Positions 42,446-50,713 of a DNA stretch of 64,000 bases are shown here, one piece after another. This DNA is from Streptoverticillium olivoreticuli subsp. olivoreticuli (GTDB lineage Bacteria > Actinomycetota > Actinomycetes > Streptomycetales > Streptomycetaceae). How positions within the stretch are numbered: position 1 is the stretch's first letter; the number at the start of each line of letters is the position of its first letter. Location: the NCBI RefSeq assembly GCF_003391135.1, contig NZ_CP031455.1, positions 4,820,001 through 4,884,000 of the forward strand. The letters are read 5' to 3'. The notes beneath the pieces are model-generated. The model did no database searches, had not been told where the DNA came from, and saw only the letters and a list, made by a program, of their open reading frames with translations. Made by a program: the position numbers and the translations under genes.

Positions 42446-44059
42446 TCAGGCCTTCGGCGCGCGCCGAGTACCGCCACCGCCGCCCCGGCGAACCGCGTTG
42501 CCCGGGCGGGTGCCGCCGGAGCGGCGGGCGCCGCCGCCCTGGCCCTGGCCGGTGCCACTGCCGAAGCCGCGGTAGCCGCCGCCACCGTTGCCCGCGCTGG
42601 GCTCCGTACGCGTACGGCCGCGGCCGCCGGCGCCCGAGCCGCGCGAGCGCGACGGCTTCTTCGTGCCCTGCTGCGGCTGCTGGGCGGCGGCCGGGGGCGC
42701 TATGACCACCGCGACGCCGCTGGGCTCACGCGCACCGGTGATCCGCTCCAGCTCGGGGTCGCGGGGGTGCGTCTTGATGACGTTGGGGGTGATCTTCGCC
42801 GTGACCATCATGCGGGTCATCTCGCGCCGCTGCTCGGGCAGGACGAGGGTGACGACCGTGCCGGACTCGCCCGCGCGCGCCGTGCGGCCGCCGCGGTGCA
42901 GGTAGTCCTTGTGGTCCATCGGCGGGTCGATGTTCACGACGAGGTCGAGGCCGTCGATGTGGATGCCGCGGGCGGCGACGTTCGTGGCGACCAGCGCGGT
43001 GACCTGGTCCGTACGGAACAGCTCCAGCGTGCGGTTGCGCTGCGGCTGGCTCTTGCCACCGTGCAGCGCGCCCGCGCGCACGCCCTCGGAGAGCAGCTTC
43101 TTCACCAGGCGGTCGGCGCCGCGCTTGGTGTCGACGAACATGATCACGCGGCCTTCGCGGGCGGCGATCCGGGTGACGGCTTCCTTCTTGTCCGCGTCGG
43201 TCACGAAGAGCAGGTGGTGCTCCATCGTGGAGACCGCGCCGACCGAGGCGTCGACGGAGTGCGTCACCGGGTCGGAGAGGAAGCGGCGCACGAGGCGGTC
43301 GACGTTGCGGTCGAGGGTCGCGGAGAACAGCATGCGCTGGCCGTCCGGGTCGACCTGGTCGAGCAGCTTGGTGACCTGCGGCAGGAAGCCCATGTCGGCC
43401 ATCTGGTCGGCCTCGTCCAGGACCGTGATCCGCACGTCGCCGAGCTTGCAGTCACCGCGCTGGATGAGGTCGGCGAGCCGGCCGGGGGTCGCGACCAGCA
43501 CCTCGGCGCCACGCGCGAGGCTCTGCGCCTGCCGGCCGATGGACATGCCGCCGACGACCGTGGCGATCCGCAGGTTGACCGCGGTGGCGTACGGGCTGAG
43601 CGAGTCGGTGACCTGCTGCGCCAGCTCGCGGGTGGGGACGAGCACGAGCGCGAGCGGGCGGCCCGGCTCGGCGCGCCGGCCCGCCGTGCGGGCGAGCAGC
43701 GCGAGCCCGAAGGCCAGCGTCTTGCCCGAGCCCGTACGGCCGCGGCCGAGGACGTCACGGCCGCTGAGCGAGTTGGGGAGGGTCGCGGCCTGGATCGGGA
43801 ACGGCTCGGTGACGCCTTCGCGGGTCAGCGTGGCGAGCAGGCCGTTCGGCATGTCCAGGTCGGCGAAGGAGGCCACCGGCGGCAGGGCCGGGGTGGTGGC
43901 GACCGGCGTCTCGAACTCCCCCTGGAGGGGAGCCGCGGGACGGCGGCGGGGCGCCTGGCCACCGCGGGCGGACTGACCGCCGCCACCGCGCTGGCGCGGC
44001 GGACGGGCGGAGGAGCCGCCGTCGGAGGAGGAAGAGAAAGAGCGGGCGGAGCGAGTCAT
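42446..44059 (-). CDS. DEAD-box RNA helicase
   Basis: A 537-residue ATP-dependent RNA helicase. The core (about residues 60-430) has the Q motif, Walker A GRGRTGSGKTLAFG, VPTRELAQQV, VLDEADQMADMGF (DEAD), FSATLD and HRGGRTARAGESG. N- and C-terminal tails are rich in Arg/Gly/Ser (RGG-like), which bind RNA. ATG 44059 is preceded by GGGAAGG. It lies immediately downstream of a cold-shock gene on the same strand, and a second DEAD-box gene is 2.4 kb away, suggesting a cold/RNA-structure cluster. Confidence 0.93.
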   Translation of the reverse strand: MTRSARSFSSSSDGGSSARPPRQRGGGGQSARGGQAPRRRPAAPLQGEFETPVATTPALPPVASFADLDMPNGLLATLTREGVTEPFPIQAATLPNSLSGRDVLGRGRTGSGKTLAFGLALLARTAGRRAEPGRPLALVLVPTRELAQQVTDSLSPYATAVNLRIATVVGGMSIGRQAQSLARGAEVLVATPGRLADLIQRGDCKLGDVRITVLDEADQMADMGFLPQVTKLLDQVDPDGQRMLFSATLDRNVDRLVRRFLSDPVTHSVDASVGAVSTMEHHLLFVTDADKKEAVTRIAAREGRVIMFVDTKRGADRLVKKLLSEGVRAGALHGGKSQPQRNRTLELFRTDQVTALVATNVAARGIHIDGLDLVVNIDPPMDHKDYLHRGGRTARAGESGTVVTLVLPEQRREMTRMMVTAKITPNVIKTHPRDPELERITGAREPSGVAVVIAPPAAAQQPQQGTKKPSRSRGSGAGGRGRTRTEPSAGNGGGGYRGFGSGTGQGQGGGARRSGGTRPGNAVRRGGGGGTRRAPKA

Positions 44060-44173
44060 ACGGGGACCTTCCCTCAATGGGGTGGCACGCCCGGAAGGGA
44101 GACTTCGCTTCGCGGGACCGTCCGGGACGGACGGGTGGCGGAAAAAGCCTGGGCGCGCTGGTGCGGGGGCAGC

Positions 44174-44207
44174 AATGGGGCCCGCACCCAGTGGTGCGGG
44201 CCCCATT
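44174..44207. terminator. terminator between csp and RNA helicase genes
   Basis: A perfect 15-bp stem (44174-44188 with 44193-44207) around CAGT, 95 bases past the cold-shock gene stop. It should end most csp transcripts. Confidence 0.8.
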
Positions 44208-44301
44208 ACGTGGTGCTTCATGCGGTGCCCGGCGAGGACGTCGGACTCACGGCGCGAGGGCCGGAAGTCCCGTCACCCGGACCGGGCGGGGCATGTGATC
44301 G

Positions 44302-44505
44302 TCAGGCGGCGACGATGTTCTCGGCCTGCAGGCCCTTCTGGCCCTGCGTGACGTCGAAGGAAACCTTCTGGCCCTCGAGCAGCTCACGGAAGCCGGAGGA
44401 GGCGATGTTCGAGTAGTGGGCGAAGACGTCCGGGCCGCCGCCGTCCTGCTCGATGAAGCCGAAGCCCTTTTCCGAGTTGAACCACTTCACGGTGCCAGTA
44501 GCCAT
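44302..44505 (-). CDS. cold-shock protein (CspA family)
   Basis: A 67-residue OB-fold single-strand nucleic-acid-binding protein. RNP1 is KGFGFIEQDG and RNP2 VFAHYSNI; the start is MATGTVKWFN. Csp proteins melt RNA structure. A leader of over 100 bases upstream (minus strand) is AT-richer than its surroundings, as is common for csp genes whose leader RNA senses temperature. Confidence 0.95.
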   Translation of the reverse strand: MATGTVKWFNSEKGFGFIEQDGGGPDVFAHYSNIASSGFRELLEGQKVSFDVTQGQKGLQAENIVAA

Positions 44506-44720
44506 GTCTATCTCCTTGTGAATGGGATGGGCCCCACACCGGAATAGACCGGCAAAAACAAAAATGCGCCTTCGGCTACATAACCGTCAGGCGCACACGA
44601 GTTCATGGGTACCACAACTGCAACTTCAAAAGACCATAGCACACGGGGGCGGCCCCCCGTAACCCCCGTCTTTCCCGCCCGCCGTCTGCCGGCCCGACCC
44701 CGGCGGCCCGACCGCCCCGG

Positions 44721-45584
44721 CTACAGCTCCACGCCCTGGGCGCGGGCGTGCCGGTCCGCGGCCACCTCGGCCTCCGCCTCGTCGAGGTAGACCTCACAGA
44801 CGAGCCTGCCGTCCGCCGTCATGTTGTGCTCCAGCTCCCACAGGCTCAGCTCGCCGCCGCCCTCCAGCAGGAACGCGTGCTCGTAGAAGCGGCACCAGGT
44901 CGCGTCCCTGCCGGTGCCCCGGCGGCGCGGCTTGGTGATCAGCGCGATGTGGTGGCCGAGCGCCTCCTGGAGGAGCTCGCGCACGACCTCGCCGGGCCCG
45001 TCCTCGTTCTCCGCACGGCGCAGCAGCCGCCGGGCGTGGTCGGGCGAGGCGTCGGAGACGTACTCCCGGCGGGGCTGGGTCGGGCCCATGGCGAGCAGCA
45101 GCTCCTCCGCCAGCCAGGCCGGCAGCTCCTCGGCCTCGTTGCCGGGGCCGATGCCGCCGCCGATCCGCTCGTGCACCCGGCGCTCGGCCTGGTCGAGGGC
45201 GTCCTCGTGGGCGTAGAGCTCGTAGAGGAACCGCTCGTCGGGCCCGGTGTCGTGCTCCAGCTCGTACAGCAGCAGGCTGCTGCCGTCGGCGAGCAGGAAG
45301 ATGTGCCGGTAGGTGTTGCACCGCAGCGGCCGCGCCTCGTCGTTGCGCTGGCGGTACGAGCGGAGCTCGGCCTGGTGCATCAGGGCGGTCCGCAGGCGGG
45401 TGAACACGGCCTCGTCGATCTCGAAGCCGTTCTGCGCCCGGTCCAGCAGCCGCTCCACGTGCTCGGCGGGGGTCGGCTCGCCGCCCGCTCCCCGGCCGTG
45501 CTCCTCGCGCCCCCTGACGTCCTCCCGCTCCGTGCCCTTCCCGCTGCTTCCGCTCCCGCTCTCACCCGCTCGCGAGTTCTCCAT
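44721..45584 (-). CDS. DUF6227-like conserved Streptomyces protein
   Basis: A 287-residue acidic protein with an internal duplication: RHIFLLADGSSLLLYELEHD and HAFLLEGGGELSLWELEHNM are equivalent blocks about 130 residues apart, each following a helical segment (VERLLDRAQNGFEIDEAVF; ARRLLRRAENEDGPGEVV). It matches from memory DUF6227, a Streptomyces-restricted family of unknown function. ATG 45584 follows GGGAGG. Confidence 0.78.
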   Translation of the reverse strand: MENSRAGESGSGSSGKGTEREDVRGREEHGRGAGGEPTPAEHVERLLDRAQNGFEIDEAVFTRLRTALMHQAELRSYRQRNDEARPLRCNTYRHIFLLADGSSLLLYELEHDTGPDERFLYELYAHEDALDQAERRVHERIGGGIGPGNEAEELPAWLAEELLLAMGPTQPRREYVSDASPDHARRLLRRAENEDGPGEVVRELLQEALGHHIALITKPRRRGTGRDATWCRFYEHAFLLEGGGELSLWELEHNMTADGRLVCEVYLDEAEAEVAADRHARAQGVEL

Positions 45585-45740
45585 GCCGCTCGACCTCCCG
45601 ACCTCGGCCACACCCCACCCCGCGCACTTACCGTAGCGGCGCGAACACGGCATCGGGGCCGGGTTCGGGCGAACTGGTCGGGTCACCCGTCCGGACCCCG
45701 CACCGGGCGCACCGCGCCCTACGCGCCTGGCGTCCCGGGC

Positions 45741-46169
45741 ATGGACACCCCCTCCCCGCCCGCCGTGGCCACCGGGGCCCCTTCCGGCTTCGGCGCCGCC
45801 CGTGCCCGGCTGTTCGCACAGGACGGCCGTCCGCCGCCGTTCCTGGGCAGACGGCTCGAACAGCCGCGGGCGCCCACCCTCGGCGGGGCGGTGGACGCGA
45901 GCGGCCGCACGGCCGTCACCCGGGCGTCCCGGGAGGCGGAGGGCGCGTACGGGGCCACGGGCGCGCTCGTCAACAGCGCCGGGGTGATGCTCACCGGCGA
46001 TCCGGTGACGCGGGACCCCGCCGAGCGGTACCGGATGTCGACACTTCCGGAAGCCGGACCCACGGCCGACGACGTCGCCGATGCCATTCGTCATGCGTGC
46101 CGACAGTCGCGGAATGTCTACGTCCGTAAGATCGCGCCGGCCTCGGCGGCCGACTGGACTGAGCGCGCG
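45741..46169 (+). pseudogene. decayed short-chain dehydrogenase (SDR) gene
   Basis: The frame begins with an SDR-like nucleotide-binding segment, AVATGAPSGFGAARARLFAQ, which normally reads VTGASSGIG. It continues to GALVNSAGVMLTGDP (the NAG motif) and then jumps directly to DVADAIRHACRQSRNVYVRK, which is the family C-terminus. About 80-100 residues including the Ser/Tyr-x-x-x-Lys active site are absent. The frame then runs into a terminator and tRNA. It is a remnant with an in-frame deletion, not a working enzyme. Confidence 0.65.
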
Positions 46170-46191
46170 TCAGCCGGGCCTCACAGAACGC

Positions 46192-46227
46192 CGAAACCCC
46201 CGCCGACCAGGTCGGCGGGGGTTTCGA
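46192..46227. terminator. tRNA-Lys terminator hairpin
   Basis: A GAAACCCCCGCCGACC arm pairs with GGTCGGCGGGGGTTTC, 16 bases downstream of tRNA-Lys on the minus strand. It probably ends the tRNA transcript. Confidence 0.75.
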
Positions 46228-46242
46228 TACCAGTGGAACCGG

Positions 46243-46315
46243 TAGGCCGTGTGGGACTCGAACCCACAACCAATGGATTAAAAGTCCACTGCTCTGCCAA
46301 TTGAGCTAACGGCCC
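46243..46315 (-). tRNA. tRNA-Lys (TTT)
   Basis: The minus strand starts GGGCCGTTAGCTC and ends ACGGCCTA. The acceptor stem pairs, the T-loop GGTTCGAGTCC is intact and the anticodon loop CTTTTAA gives anticodon TTT, reading AAA/AAG lysine codons. 73 bases; CCA is not encoded in full. Confidence 0.93.
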
Positions 46316-46394
46316 GCACCCGCAGCATAGCCCGGCCGACCGCGTTATCCCGAGTCGTTATGGCCGACTCATCGGCCGGGGGTGGATACGCAGT

Positions 46395-46430
46395 GGGGCC
46401 CGTACGGCACCGAAGTGCCGTACGGGCCCC
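46395..46430. terminator. terminator of second RNA helicase gene
   Basis: A perfect 16-bp stem (46395-46410 with 46415-46430) around a CGAA tetraloop, 16 bases beyond the helicase stop on the minus strand. Confidence 0.82.
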
Positions 46431-46446
46431 AATTCACCTGCGGTGA

Positions 46447-48723
46447 TCAGCCGTTGCGCTTCCAGCGCGGCTTGTCGTCGCGGCGGCCGAAGGAGGAACC
46501 GGCGCCGCCACCGCGGTGGTCGTCACGACGGCCGGCGGGACGGTCGCCACCGGAGCGGTAACCACCGGTCGAGGGGCGGTCGTCACGACGGTCGCGGTTG
46601 AACGGACGGTCGCCGCCACCGGAGCGGAAGCCACCGGTCGAGGGGCGGTCGTCACGGCGGAAGCCACCGGAGGGACGGTCGTCACGACGGTCGCCACCGG
46701 AGCGGAAGCCACCCGACGGGCGGTCGTCACGACGGAAGCCACCGGAGGAGCGGTCATCGCGACGGTCGCCACCGGAGCGGAAGCCACCCGACGGACGGTC
46801 GTCACGACGGAAGCCGCCACCGGAGGACGGACGGTCGTCACGGCGGAAACCACCGCCGGAGGACGGACGGTCATCGCGGCGGAAACCACCGGTCGAGGGG
46901 CGGTCGTCACGGCGGAAACCACCGGAGCGGTCGTCACGACGGTCGCCACCGGAGCGGAAGCCACCCGACGGACGGTCGTCACGACGGAAGCCGCCACCGG
47001 AGCGGTCGTCACGACGGTCATCGCGACGGAAGCCACCGGAGGGACGGTCGTCACGGCGGAAGCCACCGGAGGAGCGGTCGTCGCGACGGTCGTCACGACG
47101 GAAACCACCGGAGCGGTCGTCACGACGGTCGTCGCGGCGGTCGAAGTTGCCACGGTCGTCACGGCGCTCGTGCGCCGGAGCGGCCTGCGCGGGCACGGCG
47201 GCGGCCTCGGCGGCCTCCTCGGCCTTGGCCTCCGAGGCGGCGGCCTCGGCAGCGGCGGCCACGGCCGCCTCCGGGTCCTCGCCGCGCTCGCGGGCGGCGC
47301 GCGCCAGGAGACGGTCGGCCTCCTCGCGGAACTCGGTGGCGCGGCGCTGGACGCGCTCCAGCTGGCGGGTGAGCTCCTGGACCTCGCGCTCGGCCTGCTT
47401 GGCGGAGTTGGCCGCGGAGTCGGCCTGGACCTCGGTGAGGGAGCGGGCGCCCGTGATCTTGGCGACCTCCTCGTCGAAGGCGCCGGAGCCGCCGACGATG
47501 TGGCGCGAGGCGTCGACGCCCGCGTCCTCCATCAGACGGAAGATCTGCTTGCGCTGGTGCGGCAGGGCCAGGGAGACGACCGTGCCGGACTGGCCCGCGC
47601 GGGCCGTACGGCCGGAGCGGTGCAGGTAGTCCTTGTGGTCACCGGCCGGGTCGACGTTCAGGACCAGGTCGATGCCGTCGACGTGGATGCCGCGCGCGGC
47701 GACGTCGGTGGCGACGAGGACGTTGACGTAGCCGCCCTTGAAGTCCTCCAGGACCCGGGTACGGGCGCCCTGCGTCATGCCGCCGTGCAGCGCGTCGGCC
47801 TTCACACCGGCGTCGAGCAGCTGCTCGGCGACGCGGTCGGCGCCCAGCTGGGTGCGGACGAAGATGATCGTGCGGCCCTTGCGGGCGGCGATGGCGGCCG
47901 TGACCGGCGCCTTGTCCTTCGGCTTCACGACGAGGACGTGGTGGGTCATGGTGGTGACCGCGCCCTGTGCGGCGTCGACCTCGTGCGTGACCGGGTCGAC
48001 CAGGTAGCGCTTGACGAGGGTGTCGATCTCGTTCTCCAGGGTGGCGGAGAACAGCAGGCGCTGGCCGCCGGCCGGCACCTGGTCGAGGATCTCGGTGACC
48101 TCGGGCAGGAAGCCCATGTCGGCCATCTGGTCGGCCTCGTCGAGGACGGCGACCTGGACCTTGTCGAGCTGGGCGGCACCGCGGTTGAGGATGTCGCGCA
48201 GACGGCCCGGGGTGGCGACGAGGATGTCGACGCCGCGCTCCAGGGCGTAGATCTGGTTGCCCATCGACGTACCGCCGCAGACGACCTTCATCTTGAGGCC
48301 GAGCACGTCACCGTACGGCTGGAGGGCGTCGGCGACCTGCATCGCCAGCTCGCGGGTCGGGGTGAGGATCAGACCGCGGGGGCGCTTCTTCTCCGTGTGG
48401 CCGCCGGCCAGCGTGGAGAGCAGCGGCAGACCGAAGGAGAGGGTCTTGCCGGAGCCCGTGCGGCCACGGCCGAGGATGTCCTTGCCGGCCAGGGCGTCCG
48501 GGATGGTCGCGGCCTGGATCGGGAACGGGGTGGTCACACCGTTCTGCGCGAGCTTGCGGACGATCGCGTCGTCCAGGCCGAGGTCGCCGAAGGTGATCGT
48601 CGGCTCGGCCGGCTCGGCGGCCTCCTCGACGACGGTCTCGACGGCGTCGACGGTCTCGAGCGCCTCGGTGACGACGATCTCGTCGCCCTCGGGCATGACG
48701 GTGTTCTCAGTGGAAATAGACAT
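46447..48723 (-). CDS. DEAD-box RNA helicase with long RDD/RGG-type repeat tail
   Basis: A 758-residue RNA helicase. The core (about 45-420) has GRGRTGSGKTLSFGLP, TPTRELAMQV, AVLDEADQMADMGFLP, LLFSATLEN and HRSGRTARAGQSG. A coiled Ala/Glu-rich spacer (about 440-520) precedes a C-terminal tail of about 230 residues made of repeats such as SGGFRRDDRP and FRSGGDRRDDR. The tail is strongly charged and disordered, suited to RNA binding or condensate formation. This type is cold-induced in many bacteria. No clear ribosome-binding site precedes the ATG at 48723 beyond GGAAGGTT. Confidence 0.93.
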   Translation of the reverse strand: MSISTENTVMPEGDEIVVTEALETVDAVETVVEEAAEPAEPTITFGDLGLDDAIVRKLAQNGVTTPFPIQAATIPDALAGKDILGRGRTGSGKTLSFGLPLLSTLAGGHTEKKRPRGLILTPTRELAMQVADALQPYGDVLGLKMKVVCGGTSMGNQIYALERGVDILVATPGRLRDILNRGAAQLDKVQVAVLDEADQMADMGFLPEVTEILDQVPAGGQRLLFSATLENEIDTLVKRYLVDPVTHEVDAAQGAVTTMTHHVLVVKPKDKAPVTAAIAARKGRTIIFVRTQLGADRVAEQLLDAGVKADALHGGMTQGARTRVLEDFKGGYVNVLVATDVAARGIHVDGIDLVLNVDPAGDHKDYLHRSGRTARAGQSGTVVSLALPHQRKQIFRLMEDAGVDASRHIVGGSGAFDEEVAKITGARSLTEVQADSAANSAKQAEREVQELTRQLERVQRRATEFREEADRLLARAARERGEDPEAAVAAAAEAAASEAKAEEAAEAAAVPAQAAPAHERRDDRGNFDRRDDRRDDRSGGFRRDDRRDDRSSGGFRRDDRPSGGFRRDDRRDDRSGGGFRRDDRPSGGFRSGGDRRDDRSGGFRRDDRPSTGGFRRDDRPSSGGGFRRDDRPSSGGGFRRDDRPSGGFRSGGDRRDDRSSGGFRRDDRPSGGFRSGGDRRDDRPSGGFRRDDRPSTGGFRSGGGDRPFNRDRRDDRPSTGGYRSGGDRPAGRRDDHRGGGAGSSFGRRDDKPRWKRNG
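46500..47165. repeat. coding tandem repeats in helicase tail
   Basis: The DNA encodes many imperfect units of SGGFRRDDRPS, each about 24-30 bases, sharing GGAAGCCACCGG and GGTCGTCACGACGG on the plus strand. Unit number is likely to vary between strains. It is coding and not a CRISPR. Confidence 0.8.
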
Positions 48724-48927
48724 GCGAAATGCGAAACCTTCCGGAGTTTCGGCACGCGCCCAAGCTCCGTGTCGGCTTCACAAATGACCGCCTCGATGCG
48801 GTCAGCCACGGCAAGGTAAGGAACGCGCCACACGGCGCGCTTCTGTCAGGCGCCGGGCAAATGGGATCAAACGATCTACCACCATACGCACCCACCACCC
48901 CCGAGCGCAAGCCGCCCCTCGAATGGC

Positions 48928-49443
48928 CTACGCCACAGGCCCGGCCTGCGGGCCCGGCTGGGGCGCGGGCGGGGGCGAGGAGACGGGCGGCGGGCTCGTC
49001 GGCGGCTGCGGCGCCGTGCTGCTCGGCGGCTGCGGGGGCGCCTGGGTGGGCGGGGTCGTCCTGCCCTGCGTGGGCCCCGTGCCGGAGCCCTGCCCGGCCG
49101 GCGGTTTCGGTTTGGACCCCGGCTTGCCCGGCTTCGCGGCCCCCGGCGACGCCTCGGCCTGGTCGTCGGAGGGCGAGGCGGACGGCGCCCCGGCGGACGC
49201 GCCCTTGGCCGCGGGACTGCCGCTCGCGCCCCGCGCCGCCTTCGCGTCCGTACGGCCGGGCCTGCTGCCCGGCATCCGCACCCCGCCGTCCGGCTCCGGC
49301 CGCGCGTCGCGCTGCTTGCCCGCGCCCGACGACGAAGCGGGCTTCTCCGGGTCGCTCACACTCATGCACCCCCCGAGGGCCAGGGCTGCGACGGCCACGG
49401 CCGCGATCCGGGTGGCGGCTGTCTGAGCGGAGGAGGGGCACAT
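48928..49443 (-). CDS. putative lipoprotein, Pro/Ala-rich
   Basis: A 171-residue secreted protein with a lipoprotein signal: a basic start, hydrophobic AAVAVAALALGGC and the lipobox Leu-Gly-Gly-Cys. The mature part is low-complexity, rich in Pro, Ser, Gly, Ala and Lys (KPGSKPKPPAGQGSG, then PTQAPPQPPSSTAPQPP). It probably spans or decorates the cell wall. No domain is recognised. Start ATG 49443 is chosen for signal geometry; the ribosome-binding site is weak. Confidence 0.7.
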   Translation of the reverse strand: MCPSSAQTAATRIAAVAVAALALGGCMSVSDPEKPASSSGAGKQRDARPEPDGGVRMPGSRPGRTDAKAARGASGSPAAKGASAGAPSASPSDDQAEASPGAAKPGKPGSKPKPPAGQGSGTGPTQGRTTPPTQAPPQPPSSTAPQPPTSPPPVSSPPPAPQPGPQAGPVA

Positions 49444-49583
49444 GGAGGGGACCGCCTTAGGAGTGCGTGGGACAGGCGCCCTGCCCAACTGGCCCCGCCC
49501 CGCGCAGGACACGCGCGGCGCGCCGCCACCCGCCCACTCCCGTCCCGAGCGCACCGCCGGGCACACCACCGGTCCCCCAGGGC

Positions 49584-49943
49584 TCACCCGTAACCGAGCG
49601 CGTGCAGCCGCTCGTCGTCGATCCCGAAGTGGTGGGCCACCTCGTGAACCACCGTCACCTCCGTCTCGTGCACGGCCTCTTCCCGGGTGGCGCACATCCG
49701 GAGCGTCGGCCCGCGGTAGACGGTGATGCGGTCCGGCAGCACCCCCGCGTACCACTCGCCGCGCTCGGTCAGCGGCGTCCCCTCGTAGAGGCCGAGCAGC
49801 TCCGGGTCGTCCGCCGGGGGCTCGTCCTCCACGAACACCGCGACGTTGTCCATCAGCCGCGTCAGCTCCTGCGGGATCCGGTCCAGGGCCTCGGCGACCA
49901 GTTCCTCGAACTCCTCGCGCGTCATCTCCAGCACGCTCGCCAT
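49584..49943 (-). CDS. metallopeptidase family protein (small zincin)
   Basis: A 119-residue protein of the DUF1025/zincin_1 family. The zinc motif VVHEVAHHFGIDDERLHALG (H-E-x-x-H-x-x-G-I-x-D) is at the C-terminus, and the preceding TVYRGPTLRMCATREE is conserved in the family. Widely found in actinobacteria next to tRNA or translation genes. Biological role unknown. The start at ATG 49943 has only a GGCGG-like site. Confidence 0.87.
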   Translation of the reverse strand: MASVLEMTREEFEELVAEALDRIPQELTRLMDNVAVFVEDEPPADDPELLGLYEGTPLTERGEWYAGVLPDRITVYRGPTLRMCATREEAVHETEVTVVHEVAHHFGIDDERLHALGYG

Positions 49944-50117
49944 TGTCCGCCACACGCGCGCTCCGCGCCGTAGCCCGGGCGGGCCGTGCAGGCCCCTCCG
50001 CCGCCGGTCCGGGGGCGCCGCGCGGAACGGTCGGCAAACCGTTTTGGCGTTCCCTCCTCCCATCCCATATGCTTCTCACGTCCCCGAGGCGCTGCGAAGC
50101 GCCCAGGTGGGCCATCA

Positions 50118-50190
50118 GCCCTCATCGTCTAGTGGCCCAGGACGCCGCCCTTTCAAGGCGGTAGCACGGGTTCGAATCCCGTTGGGGGCA
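50118..50190 (+). tRNA. tRNA-Glu (TTC)
   Basis: GCCCTCATCGTCTAGTGG at the 5' end pairs with TGGGGGC at the 3' end. T-loop GGTTCGAATCC is intact and anticodon loop CTTTCAA gives TTC, reading glutamate codons. 73 bases. Confidence 0.95.
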
Positions 50191-50229
50191 CGCTTAAACA
50201 TGTGCGAGACTAGTGCTCGCACATAGCAA

Positions 50230-50304
50230 GGTCCTGTGGAGCAGTTTGGAGTGCTCGCCACCCTGTCAAGGTGGAGGCCGCGGGTTCAAATCCCGTCAGG
50301 ACCG
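50230..50304 (+). tRNA. tRNA-Asp (GTC), copy 1
   Basis: GGTCCTG pairs with CAGGACC; anticodon loop CTGTCAA gives GTC; T-loop GGTTCAAATCC. 75 bases. Identical copy at 54782. Confidence 0.95.
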
Positions 50305-50327
50305 CTGCGATTCCTCGTGGATCGCGT

Positions 50328-50401
50328 GGCTGGGTAGCTCAGTTGGTACGAGCGTCCGCCTGAAAAGCGGAAGGTCGCCGGTTCGACCCCGGCCCCAGCC
50401 A
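50328..50401 (+). tRNA. tRNA-Phe (GAA)
   Basis: GGCTGGGTAGCTCAGTTGG start, CCCAGCCA end, anticodon loop CTGAAAA gives GAA. 74 bases. Third of a Glu-Asp-Phe tRNA cluster ended by a strong terminator. Confidence 0.95.
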
Positions 50402-50405
50402 CGGT

Positions 50406-50442
50406 GAGCCCCTCATCCTCGGATGAGGGGCTCAGTGTTTTT
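50406..50442 (+). terminator. tRNA cluster terminator
   Basis: GAGCCCCTCATCC pairs with GGATGAGGGGCTC around a TC turn. A run of six T follows within five bases, a classical intrinsic terminator. Confidence 0.9.
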
Positions 50443-50713
50443 TCCGGGCCCGCCCTCCGGCCTGCGGCCCGCAGCCGGGACGCGCTGCACCTGGCGGCGA
50501 GGCCGGGGGCGGTTCGGCACCGCCGAACAGCATCGCGGTGGCTGATCACCGTCGCGGCGGATCAGAGGGGCCCGTTCCCGTGGGCTCCTCCCCCCTGGAC
50601 TGCCCGGGGGCTCCCGGACACCTTCCCGCCACATGGGCACCCGTATCCGCCCCCCGCGCCCCGCGGAAATGGGTTCGCTCGTTTCGCGCGGCTGGTGCGA
50701 TCCTGGACTTCGT
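50443..50713. other. intergenic region before hrpA
   Basis: About 270 bases without a supported gene. The hrpA promoter must lie near its right end. There is no clear ribosome-binding site before the hrpA ATG, so a short leader is possible. Confidence 0.4.

Noticed and set aside
46243..46315. tRNA-Lys as attachment site of an integrated element
   Set aside because: No partial tRNA copy, integrase or phage gene is found nearby; the adjacent remnant is an SDR gene.
46500..47165. Regular repeats that could suggest a CRISPR array
   Set aside because: Units are coding, contiguous and imperfect with no spacers, inside the helicase frame.
46516..48819. Plus-strand open frame of 767 codons rich in Thr/Val/Gly repeats
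   Set aside because: Antisense to the DEAD-box helicase; its repeats mirror the coding repeats of the helicase tail.
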